64,000 bases of DNA. It comes from Schizochytrium sp. TIO01. Its lineage: Eukaryota > Sar > Bigyra > Thraustochytrida > Thraustochytriidae. The notes below the pieces were generated by a model. It searched no databases, was not told the DNA's origin, and saw only the letters and a program-made list of their open reading frames with translations. This document shows, one piece after another, positions 41,149-53,637 of this stretch. Where the stretch lies: assembly GCA_004764695.1 (NCBI GenBank), contig SMSO01000034.1, forward strand, positions 4,768,501-4,832,500, read 5' to 3'. Position 1 is the first letter of the stretch, and each line of letters begins with the position of its first letter. Both the position numbers and the translations under genes were made by a program.

Positions 41149-42168
41149 GTTCCTCTATAGCGTTCAAGCATGAACTTAGCAAGTATTGGATTGCTCGGCG
41201 CACGTGGCAAGATAGTTCTTCAAGTCAAGCTAAGAGTATTTGATCACTTCTCAACTCATGTTTCGTTTCAAGATAAGCTCTTATGTGTTAAGCATATAGA
41301 GGGCTAGACAACTCGTTTTCTATTTACTTTGATTTTAAAAGTAATTTGCCAACAACAACAATCATCGAGTCAGACATTACAAAGGTTCCCAGAAGTATAC
41401 TAACTAGGTAAGTACTATGTACTATTACCGCCCGTTACAACGGAGACGAAATGGACCACTAGTGCCTCCTAAGGTAATAATATTATTACTACTACCTACT
41501 ACTGTAAAACGAGGGCTTGGTACCTAATATGGGCAATTGTCTTGACTCGAGCTTCTACCCCAGAAAAGGAGCCAACAAACAAAGGATTGATAGGAGTAGC
41601 CTTTAAATGGTAAGGGAGTGAAAACAAGGTTCTGAGATGATGTAACTTTGCGAGGTGTTTGGCTGAATGGCTGATGAGGAGGAAATAGAGTTGGTGAATC
41701 ATGCCAATGCGGGGCAGATATAAGAATTGCATGCATGTAAAATTCTGGTAGAGGACTGACAACCTAAAATGTATAGATGAATACATTGTAAAGGGGGTGT
41801 ATGATAGGAAGTAGCACTTTAGCACATTGTGGTTCGGGGAAAAGTAGTACATATACTATACAAGGACATACGCATACTAATCATACATCTTGCCGAGGTA
41901 TTGTACTCTGTGAGTAACAAATCCAGGCTGCGAAGGTATTGGAGTAACAAATCCAGGTAGATTACCATTGCTAATGGCAATATCTACACTTCCGTAGTAA
42001 CTCATTCATATCTATGCACTGCGATATGAGCATTCTGGGGTATCTTTCTCATTTGCAAACTTTTAAAATGGAGAAGGTACTGGGAAAGACAGATGAACCC
42101 ATATTGTGCACAACGAATTATGTTTGCTGATGGTATTTTGTGAAGGTACCGGCAAAGAAAACCGGCGT
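41149..42168. other. Intergenic region
   Basis: 1 kb. An ORF of 117 codons (41499-41852, minus) has no recognisable features. No RNA gene is seen. Confidence 0.5.
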
Positions 42169-43725
42169 TTAGTACACGCCAGCGACAATTGCAGAGAAGG
42201 AGACACAGGTTGAGATGACACCAAAGATAGAGATGGGTATTGCCAACGACCTAAACTTTGAGTCCGAAGAAGGCTTGATGAGCGCAGCAAAGCAAAGGCC
42301 TGGGATAGTGACGGCCAGAGACACTGCAAAGGTAGACCCCACAAAACTCATCACAAGTCCAAGGCTGTTAAGAACCATCGCTGCAAAGAGGGAAAGCAGT
42401 GCCACAACAAATCCTACACCAAAATCAAATAGGTTGAGGCCATTACCTGTAGCAGCCTCCGCAGCAACAGGGTTTGCAAAAGAAGTCTGCGTAGCACCGG
42501 TGAGAGCAAGGTACGGGGAGTAGCTCATGGGTACTGACATGGTTCCCGCTTCGATTTGGCCAGAGAGCACGTTATGGCCTCGTGCAGAGTCTGGCGAATC
42601 TCCTCCGTCAAATTCGTCCTCACGCCAGTTGCGTAACACGCCCACAAGCTCAACGATGATAGGAAAGCGGATCACAGGGTATGAGCAGACACACTTTGCA
42701 ATAATACATATTTGTGCCACAACGTTCATTACAGTTCCCCGTTCAAGTGACCCTGTAGGCAAATCAGTAATGGTGTTGCCGAATGCGAGGCACATGAGGA
42801 TTCCAAGGACCAAGAGTAGCACGGCCATGAAGCCAAATGTCCAGTTAACAACTCTCTTATAGTCGCGTTTGTGGCGGAGGGTCTCGTAGATTGACGGGTA
42901 CACAGCATGTCCCGCAAAGAGCAATAGAATGCCTCCGTAGCTGGCGCTAAACTCGATAGCTCTAGATGGAAAAAAGGGCCAGTCTGTGTAGACGATGCCT
43001 GTGGTGACCATGGTCCGCACGCTCTCAAAGGCGAGAACGCCATAGAGCAGGAAAAAGATTGCGATTCCTGCGAGACTAATGTAGCTAAGGTGAATAGGGT
43101 TGATAAAAACAATCGTGGGTCCAATGATAGCCCACATGAGCCCCACGCTTAGCGAGTGGGAGATGCCCGGAATGGCCAGCAGGGCTTCCTTGACTGCTAC
43201 TACGTTCATGAGAAGGTATGAGAAGAGTTCAAGAATCTGAAAGATACGCAGACCAACTGCCGCAATGGTGGTGGCACTTCGTGCTGAGAAGCCACGACGC
43301 GCAGCTTGGTTTCCAATTTCGGCATAACTGTGAATTCCAGGAAAGCGCTCGAGGACTTCGCCAAGCATGATGGCAGTGATCCAGCAGACAATGAAAGCCA
43401 CCGTAGTGATGACCAGGCCAGAGTAACCATCGCGGCTGAGATTATATCCATAGCAGAGAATGCCAAAGCCGCAGTTGTAGTTGAGCGAGGTGAAGAGCGC
43501 CATCTTGAAGCTGAGGCCTTCCTTGTTATCAGCCGCGTCGAGGAGCTGCTCAATATCAACCTCGTCCTCCGAATCTACATCACCCTCGCTGGCAGCCTCT
43601 CCGTTCAGCAACGGTGCACGCATCTGCTGCAGACGGGCGTGGCGCGCGTCGGAGCCATCGCGCACATCGGCGCTGTTGGCACGCTCACGTGCGGGATCCG
43701 ACAGAGTGCGGTCGATGCGCGGCAT
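42169..43725 (-). CDS. AAAP-family amino-acid transporter
   Basis: 518 residues from the ATG at 43725. An acidic cytosolic N-terminus (~70 residues) precedes eleven hydrophobic segments. The first has LNYNCGFGILCYGYNLSRDG, the typical SLC32/SLC36/AVT opening with a broken helix, and later SYGGILLLFAGHAVYPSIYETLRHK matches the conserved FxFxGHxxxPxI segment of the family. Such proteins exchange amino acids with protons across vacuolar, vesicular or plasma membranes; the acidic N-terminus resembles vacuolar AVT proteins. A hydrophilic loop of about 60 residues precedes the last helices. Intronless. Family secure, substrate unknown. Confidence 0.9.
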   Translation of the reverse strand: MPRIDRTLSDPARERANSADVRDGSDARHARLQQMRAPLLNGEAASEGDVDSEDEVDIEQLLDAADNKEGLSFKMALFTSLNYNCGFGILCYGYNLSRDGYSGLVITTVAFIVCWITAIMLGEVLERFPGIHSYAEIGNQAARRGFSARSATTIAAVGLRIFQILELFSYLLMNVVAVKEALLAIPGISHSLSVGLMWAIIGPTIVFINPIHLSYISLAGIAIFFLLYGVLAFESVRTMVTTGIVYTDWPFFPSRAIEFSASYGGILLLFAGHAVYPSIYETLRHKRDYKRVVNWTFGFMAVLLLVLGILMCLAFGNTITDLPTGSLERGTVMNVVAQICIIAKCVCSYPVIRFPIIVELVGVLRNWREDEFDGGDSPDSARGHNVLSGQIEAGTMSVPMSYSPYLALTGATQTSFANPVAAEAATGNGLNLFDFGVGFVVALLSLFAAMVLNSLGLVMSFVGSTFAVSLAVTIPGLCFAALIKPSSDSKFRSLAIPISIFGVISTCVSFSAIVAGVY

Positions 43726-45526
43726 GGCAACGAGCGTTTACGAGTTCGGACCCTGATCTGCGTCACGCTGCTCTTTTCTAAACAAGTGTTGAAAACGGTC
43801 CGTGCTGGCCGCTGGCTGTTCAAGACTTGGTCACTGCGTGCGAAGAACGGCGTGACTTTGAAGAAAAGCGAAGGAAGGATAACCTAACTAACTAACCACT
43901 TTCAACAAATCATATAAACAAGGGAACAGGAGAAAGAAGAAAAAGATATTCACGTCCTGCAAGTACCTACTGCGGAACACGGAGAAGACCACCTCAAGGA
44001 ATTGGTGCAATCTGAAGGAGAAGAGGCCATACGCAGGGAACCCTGGCTCGTGCAGCTCGTGGGCATGCACTTAGTGATGATGTCTAGGTGAAGAGGTGAT
44101 GTGGTTTTAGTTCTTCTTGCTTGTAAGACAAAGGACAAATCTGTTGCTTTTACCTATAGTTTCTTATTTAGCAAAAATGGGGCATACTATTTATTGTTAG
44201 TAGTAGCTAACTAGCAGATAGGCAGGTATTGTTTAGCCACCATCAGCCCGAAACAGCGCAACTTGAAGACACAAGATTGTCTGGCCTCTCAGACTACGAG
44301 TATGATGCTCTGGAGCAAGGACACTCATTGCAGCAGGATCACAGTAAAAAGGTACAGGTTCATGGCAGCAAGCCATAGCAGCGCACCGGTGACAGCTTGC
44401 GACTTTCAAGTGCCAGTGCCGTTTTACTATGCAGTTTTTTGGCAGTTCCCTTCGATGAGCTGCAGATGAAGGAAAGTAGAAGCAAGAGCGGCCTGCTTTA
44501 CTTACGACACAATGTGAAGGCAGGCTGGGCACTTACATTCTTTGTCTGGTATGAGGGCGTATGGGCACGCCTGCTTAAGCAAGCCCTAGTTCTTGTCGGC
44601 TCATTATTCGTTCGTTTGCGTGTCGAGTGAAATGCTAAGCGTTCATCGCATAGAAGTACATAGGGTGTGGCAAGCATGCTACCTAACTAGTCAAGGCTAA
44701 TGTTGCTGGACACTCAAAGATTTGCATAGGTTTCAAGATGTCGCAGACAACGTGGAACCAGGCACAGGTGCATGTGTTTGGAGAAGGCAGGCAGGCAGGC
44801 AGGCAGGCAATCAAGATGGCAGACAGGTCGGCAGTCAGGCGAGCTGAAGACTCAGGAGCTAGCTGCAAAACAAAGTTCCCTGTTAGAATTTCAGTTTAAT
44901 GGACAAGTGTGGCGTGCATAATATACTTAACAGCCTTGGTAGCACCAGTGGTTCTTTGTTGGCCAAAGTGAGAAATTGAAATATAATTAGCCGCTGCTAT
45001 GGTGAACTTGAGTTTTTCACTAACGCATCTGCTTAACCCACTTGACATCAGGCTATATATTGTTCTCGAGAGATTTGCTTCCCACCTTCGGGATATAGTA
45101 GCCAGTTACCTTCTCCCAATGGAGCTTTATAAATTACATAATTGAATGATGAGAGTAATTGATGCATCTTCCTACCTAGTACCTATCTACCATGCGACTA
45201 TGCTATTCTTTTACGTGTGTTCTAAAAGCAGATCCTTACAATCGAATAGCTTGGACAAAACCTTGCGCGAAAACAATCAATCATTGAGGAAATGAGTTGG
45301 TTTTGTTCAAGTAATTTCCCGTGACTAGCGAGAGTGTAATTGCCTATTACCTACGAGGTTGATAGATCCCTGATTTTCTTTTAGCCCTAGTACTTCAAGT
45401 TCAAGTTGGGGTTTCTACCCGAACATATCCAGATTTTTAGGATCACCAGTCTTTGTGGTAAGATACATCACTATATATGTTCAATATGAAATTGTGAAGC
45501 ATCTCTCAAAAGAGTCTGCTCGTAAA
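43726..45526. other. Gene-poor region, 1.8 kb
   Basis: Contains a (GGCA)n microsatellite near 44786-44808. The ORFs here are short and featureless. Confidence 0.5.
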
Positions 45527-45598
45527 GCAGGTGTAGCTCAGTGGTAGAGCGTCCGCCTGACACGCGGAAGGTCACGAGTTCGATCCTCGTCATCTGTA
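45527..45598 (+). tRNA. tRNA-Val(GAC)
   Basis: Complete 72-base cloverleaf without intron. Acceptor GCAGGTG pairs with CATCTGT (G1-T72 and one more G-T wobble); TA at 8-9; D-arm GCTC-AGTGGTA-GAGC; anticodon arm TCCGC-CTGACAC-GCGGA (anticodon GAC); variable AGGTC; T-arm ACGAG-TTCGATC-CTCGT; discriminator A. The bases ACA follow by chance at the 3' end. Confidence 0.95.
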
Positions 45599-45608
45599 CA
45601 ACAGATAC

Positions 45609-45615
45609 TTTTTTT
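45609..45615 (+). terminator. Pol III terminator of tRNA-Val
   Basis: A run of seven T, 10 bases after the tRNA. Confidence 0.85.
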
Positions 45616-45879
45616 AATGTTTTATTTTTATTTTTATTTTTCCTATGGGCCAATTTAATATATTGTTCATGGATGTTTGAGCTGTTCCGAGCTTGGCACC
45701 TATCACATTCATTGCATGTTTTTGAAGTGTAGTTCTCCCTGCAAAGTACAAGTTTATACCAGAGGGAGGGGGCAGGCTTTGTAAATGAGCGCTTGACAGA
45801 ATAAAATGGACCCAGCAACATCATTGGGACTGTCTGGGAGGAGTCAAAAGGATGACACGGGAGTTTTCACAACAGAGAG

Positions 45880-46483
45880 CTAGAGTGCAAGCTTGCAGTG
45901 AACCTCGGTAGCCTTGTTCATCATCTCGAGGAGTGCACGATGGTATGCACATTTCAAGGCAGTTTTACCTTTTTTCTTTCGAGTCAGTTTACCTTTGATA
46001 TTGTCGACGCGGCAACAGAGAATAAGCATCGCTTTGTATCCTTCCCTGTGCCTCCACTCAATGGCCCGGCCATCAGCATCGTACATGGCCTGAAATATAC
46101 GTTTGGGTGTGCACCAAATGCCTGGTTTTCTGGGAGTATTTTTCCTTCATGCAAAATGGGGAAAGTAAACATGACCAAGGCTATTCATTTGCACACTTAC
46201 AGCATTGGTTACTTGGCCGGGAAACATTACGAAAGCTTTTTTTAGAAACAGTGCACTTTTGCCTTTCCTTCAGCTTCAGTCGCGTTCCCCGACCTCGAAA
46301 ATCTGGATTTGTCGTGCTTTCTACAAGAAGAGCGAATTCCAAGTTATTTTCGGCGGCTGATTCCTCTGCTTTGGTCCGACCAGCATCGAGGGTTTTGAAA
46401 AAATCAACGATTCCTGAATCGCGCACAGCTTGTGGTACCTCAAAGACACAGTTCAGGCGCATCCGTACTTCTTGAAGGCGCAT
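45880..46483 (-). CDS. Small two-exon gene, weakly ankyrin-like
   Basis: Exon 1 is 46201-46483, starting at an ATG; exon 2 is 45880-46121. The 79-base intron has a strong GTAAGT donor and an ACCAG acceptor, and the phase-1 join gives an uninterrupted 174-residue frame. Residues such as GRTKAEESAAENNLEFALL and KGKTALKCAYHRALLEMM recall ankyrin helices, but conservation is poor. It may be a degraded ankyrin protein or an unrelated small gene. No other support is available from the sequence. Confidence 0.38.
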
Positions 46484-48696
46484 TGCTATTTTCCTATATA
46501 AACATTTTAGGATTACCTTCTTCGTATTTCAGGATTTGCTTCGTTTTGGGAACCTCCCTGATGCATGCGTCTTGATGCGGGGCCACAGCTTCGTCTTATC
46601 TTTGAATATCCACCATCCGTAAGTCATCAAATCTCCGACGGGGGGTTCTCACGGTCAACAGTATAGATTTGGTTCTAGCAAGCTTGGCATTCGTACTGAT
46701 CATATCTACAAGTACAGATATACAACAATGAGGTACCTTACTTCAGCGTGATGTCCTTAACAAGAGTGATTAAATCGTCAATCGATGATCCTCTCAAAAT
46801 AGGCTAATCACCAAACTAACAAGATCAAGAAGACATATTTTGCAAACCATGCTGACGAAGTATGTGAACAGAAGTTCACTTATGCAATCAGCTTTATGCC
46901 TTTGATCAAGAAAGAATCAGACAAGTCTCTCGCTCTCGAGTCCCATTCATAGGTCAAAGTTGACATTGGTATTGTAATAGATCCAGCTAAGAATCTCGCT
47001 CATAACGTTTTGAGCAACTCTATCCCACAGCAATCTAGCTTTTGGCTTTTGTTATCCACTGCCACTTCGCCTTCGAAACATCCAGAAACTCTAATGATGG
47101 CATCAATGATGACAAAACACTGAAAGAGAATTTGTCGAATCTGGGTTGGAAGAAAGGGCAGTTTCCTTAGTCTCCTAATTACGGAATGAACTAACCCATC
47201 TGGTGAAAATATAGATCCCAAAAATGATAATTCACTTAAATAGTAAAACTTTGAATGCATAAGGTTCTTGGCGTTTTGACGCTAGATGTTCATCTCCAAG
47301 GTCACCATCATATATATCCTCAATTCTGTCATTGTCTCGCAATCTCAGATTCGATAGAACAAACTGACTCTTTCATGCTTTATTCTACAATAGTTTTGAA
47401 GAGAAACTTGACGAGCCGATCATGAACCCAGCGTTTTACCTTTCTGAGGTTCGTTGAGTCAACTTTGTCCTCAGAGTTTAAGATGTAGAAATTGAATGGT
47501 TTTCTTGAGAAGAGTCTATGCTTCGAGTAGTAGATCTGGATACATAGCACATTATTGAAGTAATATACAGCTACTGCCTAACCTAATCTAACCTAACCTA
47601 ACCACCTCTCATGTCCGACACATCCTGTGTATCGGACTGACATCATACATTCATCCCTGCCTGTATCCAGACCCGAAACCCCAATAACTCATATATCATC
47701 CTCTTTCTCTTTCTCCTGAGTTCGCCATCCTTGTCAGACTACCTCTGCACGCTCCACAGCACAAGCTACTCTGCAATACACATCAAGATGATAACTTATT
47801 GAGGGTGTAAATAAGTAGAAGGAGCTGATGGTTTAACTCTACCTTTCAGAGGTTGTCTGGAATGCAAAGCCTAAGTTATTTATAAATGATTTATTCCGAG
47901 ATAGTAGATAGTGATCAAGACAAAGAGTATATATCCTATCGTTCATGACACCAAAGGTTCGAAGAAAGGGTTGTGGCTATAATATTTTTCTTGCTCCTGC
48001 CTTTGATGGAGTCTTATGCGAATTCATAAAGCACAAAACCCTTGCAATCGCAGTATCGTAGTATCCAACCACTGATGCGAGCGTAAAAGTGGAATTTGCC
48101 CTTTAAATGCTAGTGTGAAGCAGCGATTGGTAGTTCTGTCATGCAATATATAAATTGCAAGGAAATCATCAGATCGAGGGCTTTGAAGATAGGTAGTGCT
48201 CAATAAGAATCTCCCGCCTTCGACGAAAACATAAATAGAGTTTCTTTCCAAAATCAGCGCTATTGAAAGATAGTTGAAAAAAAGCATTTTACAGACTGCT
48301 TTGAGACGACTTGCCTATGTAACTGCTTAAAGGGTAGAGTTTCTGATACCCTATAGTGTTGCTGAATAATCTATCGGCAGAGCGGAGAAAGCAAAATGAA
48401 GGAAGAATTTTTATACAGAAATAAACTAAATGTGTTCCTCAACCTGGAAAAATAAAGTTTTGGAAGCATATTATATATATATTTATAATATCAGTCGAAT
48501 GTTGCCAAATCATTATTATGTTCTACTTTACTTTAACTTTGAGCATATTTCCTCACCAAGAACCTTACAAATAAAATTATTAATCTGATTAGCAGACGTC
48601 GGTATTATTGCGAGGTGACCAACTACTTTCTCACCTTCCTGCAGGCCCTAGCCAACGGCGCTTAAGCAAAAGATAATCATTAAAAATTCGAATAGT
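46484..48696. other. Gene-poor region, 2.2 kb
   Basis: AT-rich with no supportable gene. It includes a short CCTAA repeat at 47577-47603 and a ~50-bp stretch (47728-47779) that recurs in diverged form at 61530-61580. Confidence 0.5.
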
Positions 48697-51600
48697 TTAT
48701 TCCAATCTAAAATTTGCGCCAACAATCTCTGGTGTTAGCAAAGGTGACAATAAGTCTTTCAGAACGAGCCGAAGATTTATGTCTTGTGTATTTGCATCCC
48801 AGTACTCACGCAGACGCTCTGCACGGAGCAACCGCCACGCTTCACGAACCTGCTCGAATGAATCAGGAAAGAATAGATCTTGCCCAAGTCTTCTTGAACA
48901 GGTTCTCACATGAGCATGGCAAACAACTTCATCCTGAGAACTATACCCAAGGCACCAAGCGCAGAAGAGGTGTCCACAAGCATTATTACCACATTTTACA
49001 GCGCAACAACCCTCAAACTCATAAACATAAGTATTACAGTTCGGACAACATGTGCTCAAGATCTTCTCTTGAATATGAAGTAAATGAACCCGTGCGTCGC
49101 GATTCTGTTCATCAGCACGTAAAACTTGTGCTATACGCCTTTGGATCTCCTTCTCCGCCCACACTGCTGCTTCATTTTCTGCCTTCATCTTCGCAATCAA
49201 CAATAGGTGATTCAAAGCAGTTGGTGCAAGACGGGTGATTTCTTGACCTGATATCCTTCCACCACATTCAGGTTTCATGCATGCCATCGTTCCATCAGCA
49301 TCCACTCTTACGTTAGCAAGTGGCCGTGCCGCCGCTTCTACTGCAGATTCGATACAGTCTCTGCAAAGGAAGTCTCCCTCCTCGCAGCTCGTGCCCTCGG
49401 AAAGTGGATGCGTCTCCATACATACTAGACATATCTTGACAGGGGTCTTAGGAGCTCCAAAAGCTTCATGTTGGAGTGCTTGGCGAGCGGTTGGACGTTG
49501 GCCAGGGTCTGTTGCTGTAAGAGCATCGATAAGTGTCTGCATTGCAGCGGTTCGCTCAGTAGGATACAGCTCCTTTAAGCTTATGCCCACAGAGTACATA
49601 TCCATCGCTGTTTCAAACCTATCTACAGGCCCATTCTGCAACTCGGGGCAAACGTACCGTGGCGTTGCCTGAAGTGATGTGTAAGTTGCAGTGTAGTCTG
49701 CAACCTTGATGCCGTCAAAGTCGCCGATCAATGGTGTCCCGTTGCTTGTGAGGAAAATGTTTTCTGGTTTGATGTCACAATGCACAATGCCATGGGTATG
49801 CAAATCCGCCACACCGATAAGCAGGCCCATAGCAAGTCTGTCGCGCGCTGCTTTGCCTTCGTTAGGATGATTCTCAATCCACTTGGCAAGGTCACCTTGC
49901 TCGTAGAAAGGCATGACAATACAACCACGTGGCTCTCCATTAGAGGTATCCACAAAAGCACCAGTGATACGTATCATGTGATGAGACACCACTTTGCCCA
50001 GATTGGCAACTTGTTTGTAGAAGGTTTTGGATTGACTTAGATGCCCAAGCTGAAACTTTTTGAGAACCAGAGTTCTGCTATCTCCATCAAGAACCTTCTG
50101 AACGGTCTTGCCAACTCTGGAAGCAAGGGGCTCGCCGACAGGCTTGAAGTCTGAAACTGTGACATTCGTCAACCAAAGGTCAGAACATGCTACTTCAAAA
50201 ACACCCTCTGCAGTTACGTGAAGCCTTTCTAACCAAGCTCTATCCTGCAACAATTCAGGATAATGTTTCTGCGCAAGTTGCAGAGTTTCTGCAAGCTTAT
50301 GACGAAAAACTTTGCTAAGCTCGATAGGGCTGCCTTGAGAGAGAATGCGCTTCTGTTTCTTGATTTGACTCCTGTAGTGCTTTCGTTCTTCCTCTTCCAG
50401 GTCCTCAGAGTCGACATCTTCTCTAGCTCTTTTTAACCTCTTTGTGGCTTTCCTCGACTTGTCAAGTTTCTGGTACAATTTCTCAACATTTAAGACGGAA
50501 GGTTCTTTCAAACCCAGTAATGCATAGTCATACAGTTCAGAGAGTTCTTCTGGTGTGTACTTGCTCGCGTCATTCAACGCAGCACTTTCAGAGTATCCTT
50601 CAAATCGAGCAAATGTTGAACTTATCGCGCAAAGTATTTTGCACAATTGGGCACGAAGTGTATCTCCTTGGAGAACTTCGATTTCTTGCTTGAGAGCAAT
50701 CTCAAGTTCAGACAACTCGGGTTCTAGCTTCATGGCTTGTTCGGGTGTTCTCAGAGCAACTGATAATCCATCACCAAGTTTTAGCTCAGACAATCGAGAG
50801 ATGACGCGTTTTACAGCTTGTTGGCTTCGTTCCCCAATGTTGTTGAGTTGGCCTTCTCCACTCCCCTTGTACCCTTCCATGCATTGGACAGCCTGAACAA
50901 TGAGTTCTTGGGAGTGTTTGAAGTCATCTGTGCTGGTCTCTTCATTGACTGGTGCAAGGTCGATCTTTAGATCGTTTACCAAACTTTCAACTCTCACTTT
51001 GAATTCTCGCACTGCACCCTCATCACTTTCGCAAAGGTTGGCGCGAACCCATGGGTACACGACCTGCAAAAGTGAATGCAGGTGCCTCCGTTCGGCATTT
51101 CGCTTTTCGATGAGGCTGGGCAAGCCATCAGCAGAGCTTGCACGAATCTGGTCTTGCAGCGCGTCAAGACTCTCTTTGGAGCTCTTGATGTCAGCGGAAA
51201 CCTGTCGCAACTTCACTTGTCCAAAGTAGCCCTGGATCGCCGGTCGAACGAATTCCTCAAGCAAGGCAATCCCAGTTTGCAAGGAGTTTCCTCTGAGCCC
51301 GTCTCGGTCCGCGCGCAAGTCCGAGACTTTCTTGGCAAGCTGCACCACATCAGCGAAACTCACGCTCGCTCCATCCGGCCGTTCTCTAAGGTGAACCAGA
51401 AGACGTGAACAAACGACCAAAGCGATGTTGAAGCAGCAATAAAAGTAGAAGCAAAAGTTAGGATTCCCTCTATCTCAATAGCACAATTCGTGGAATGAAT
51501 GATCACACGATCCCAAACAAAGACTGACTGCATGAACTTACCCAGATCCATCCAAAGTAACAGGCCCGGTGCCACCAATGCCGTCTTGCTTGTTCTTGGG

Positions 51601-52287
51601 CTCTGCAGAAGGCTTGCTTTCTGACGCCTTAATGAAGTCGGTGTCTGACGAGGAATCGACGATATCTTCTCCAGGAGAACACACCCTTTCGAACAATTCT
51701 TTAGGGGTCAAAAACGAAAATGGGTCATCGAAACTGCGGCGTTTTGTAAACGAATGTGAATAACCCAATGAAAGAGAATAAGAGTGCTTGTTAGAAAAAC
51801 GATGAACACAGTTAAAGACGGCCTTGCAAGTCCGTGGAGGCACAGAGAGAACCAGCGAAGGCAAGGCTTGGCGCAAGCTGGGAACAGCAGCAGAGGGAAC
51901 GGAACTTACCCGATTTGAACAGAAGGACATGCTTTGTGCAGAGACTTTGCGACGGCCTTTGCGCCCTCCGGGCCAATCTTGGTGTGAAGAAGACTGTGAG
52001 TATAAATCAATAATTTTTTTCGTTCGTTGTCAGGAAAGGCAATTCCGCCAGTCAGCGCTCTTTTTCTTCGTTTTGCCCCCTTCACAATGATAAAAAATAA
52101 TCTCCAGAGAAGTCCTCTTCTTCTGTTTATCGTACTATTATTATATGGAGACACTACCGTGTAGATTTCCTTTTCCCTTCCTTCTTCACTTTTAAAAACA
52201 AAAGAAAGAGCTATTTTCCTTTCTAACTTCCTTCTCAAATAGTGTTTTCATTTTGATTCCTTTTACCCTACTAAAAACACCACTAAA

Positions 52288-52323
<36 letters not shown>

Positions 52324-53637
52324 GAAAAAGAGGAACCATGGTAGGCTAGTACTTTCTCTTACATAGCTTTCCGTGGATGATTCTATAAACGTACTTTAAA
52401 TGTTGAAGGTTCTTGCATCCCTCTAGTGCCTTTGCGACGGCCTTTGCGCCTTCATCGCCAATGTTGCTGGTAGAAAGACTGTGAGTTTGAACAATGAGTT
52501 CATTTGTTGTCAGGAAAGACAGCTCCAGTCAGTGATTCGTTGATCCTCTTTTCTTTTCATTCTCAAAATGTTGCCTCGTAAAAAAAATAATCACCTCTTC
52601 TTCTTCTGCCTATCGAATTCTATAGAGATACTACTGGATAGATTTCCTTTTGCCCTTCCTTCTTCAGATTGGATTAAGAAAGGAAAGAGTTCTTTGCCTT
52701 TCTAAACTACCCAACTGCGTAGGCATTACTAGCAGTGTTTTTTTCTTTTTTCTCATACTAAAATCACTACTAAAAAGAAAGAAAGAAAAAGGGGAACCGC
52801 AATACTACCTATTACAAGGCTACCTATAGCTTTCCGTGAATGATTCCACAAACGTACGACAAAGTTTGGAGGTTCTTGCAACCCTCGAGTGCCTTTGCGA
52901 CGGCCTTTGCGACCTCATCGCCAATCTTGTCTGTTTCAAGACTGTGAGTATAAATAAATAAGTTATTTCACTCGCTGTCAAGAAAGACAGTTCCAGTCAG
53001 TAATTCCAAATGCATCACAAAAAATAATCACCTCTTCTTCTGCTGCCTATCAACTTGTATAGAGATACAACTGAATACATTCCCTTTTCCCTTCCTTCTT
53101 CACTTTTTAATTTTAATTTTTTTAAAGTTCTTTTCCTTTCTTAACTACCAACTGCTTAGGTAATAACAATAGTGCTTTCATTTTAATTTCCTTCCCCTAC
53201 TAAAAACACCACTAAAAAGAAAGAAAGAAAGAAAGAAGGAAAGAAAGAAAACGACAGTACTACCTATTGTGAGGCTACCTAAAGCTTTCCATGGATGATT
53301 CCACAAACGTACATCAGAGTTTGAAGGTTCTTGCATCTCTCGAGTGCCTTTGCGGCGGCCTTTGCACTTTCATTGTCAATGCCGTTTCCATTAAGACTGT
53401 GTTTGTGCTGGTAAACAGGTGGAAGTAAGTATGTGCCAGTTCCAATTTCTTCATTAGTGCCATCCCAGTACAAAACTATTCTTCTTTCTTCTACCAAAGC
53501 TAATTGACTTGCTTTCTACAACACATCGATCACGCGATGCCTCCTTCTTCTGTCTCCTCCTCTCCATCTCCATCGCGCACTTACTTTATCCACGCCGTAT
53601 GTTCTGTGATGTCCTCAATTCTGCGTGCCCGAGTCAT
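48697..53637 (-). CDS. LRR - protein kinase - RBR-like zinc-finger protein (7 exons)
   Basis: My model, in transcript order: 53637-53585, 53396-53313, 52941-52858, 52478-52395, 51993-51910, 51733-51542, 51385-48697. Every junction is GT-AG and phase 2, and the sum (3270 nt) gives 1089 residues plus stop. Exons 2-5 are each one 28-residue LRR of the NIGDEGAKAVAKAL (RNase-inhibitor) type. A Ser/Asp-rich linker and a long helical region with a KR/E-rich coiled coil follow. The kinase domain (~610-840) has VLKKF (~633), HCDIKPEN (~728) and DFD instead of DFG (~750). Then come a RING-like Cys cluster (CLVCMETHPL, ~845) and a RING2-like cluster (CPNC...CGHLFCAWCL, ~973), with no clear IBR between them. 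Inferred: a sensor coupled to phosphorylation and/or ubiquitin transfer. The first exon is the least certain. Confidence 0.78.
51910..53396 (-). repeat. Tandemly amplified intron+LRR-exon units of the minus gene
   Basis: Four 84-nt LRR exons lie in units of about 415-485 bp. The introns resemble one another: a GTACGT donor (GTAAGT in the last), a CTTTCCGTGAATGATTCC-like block, an (AAAG)n run (for example 52285-52322) and a CTCTTCTTCTGCCTATC block. They are unrelated to the introns of the neighbouring plus-strand LRR gene. Confidence 0.85.
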
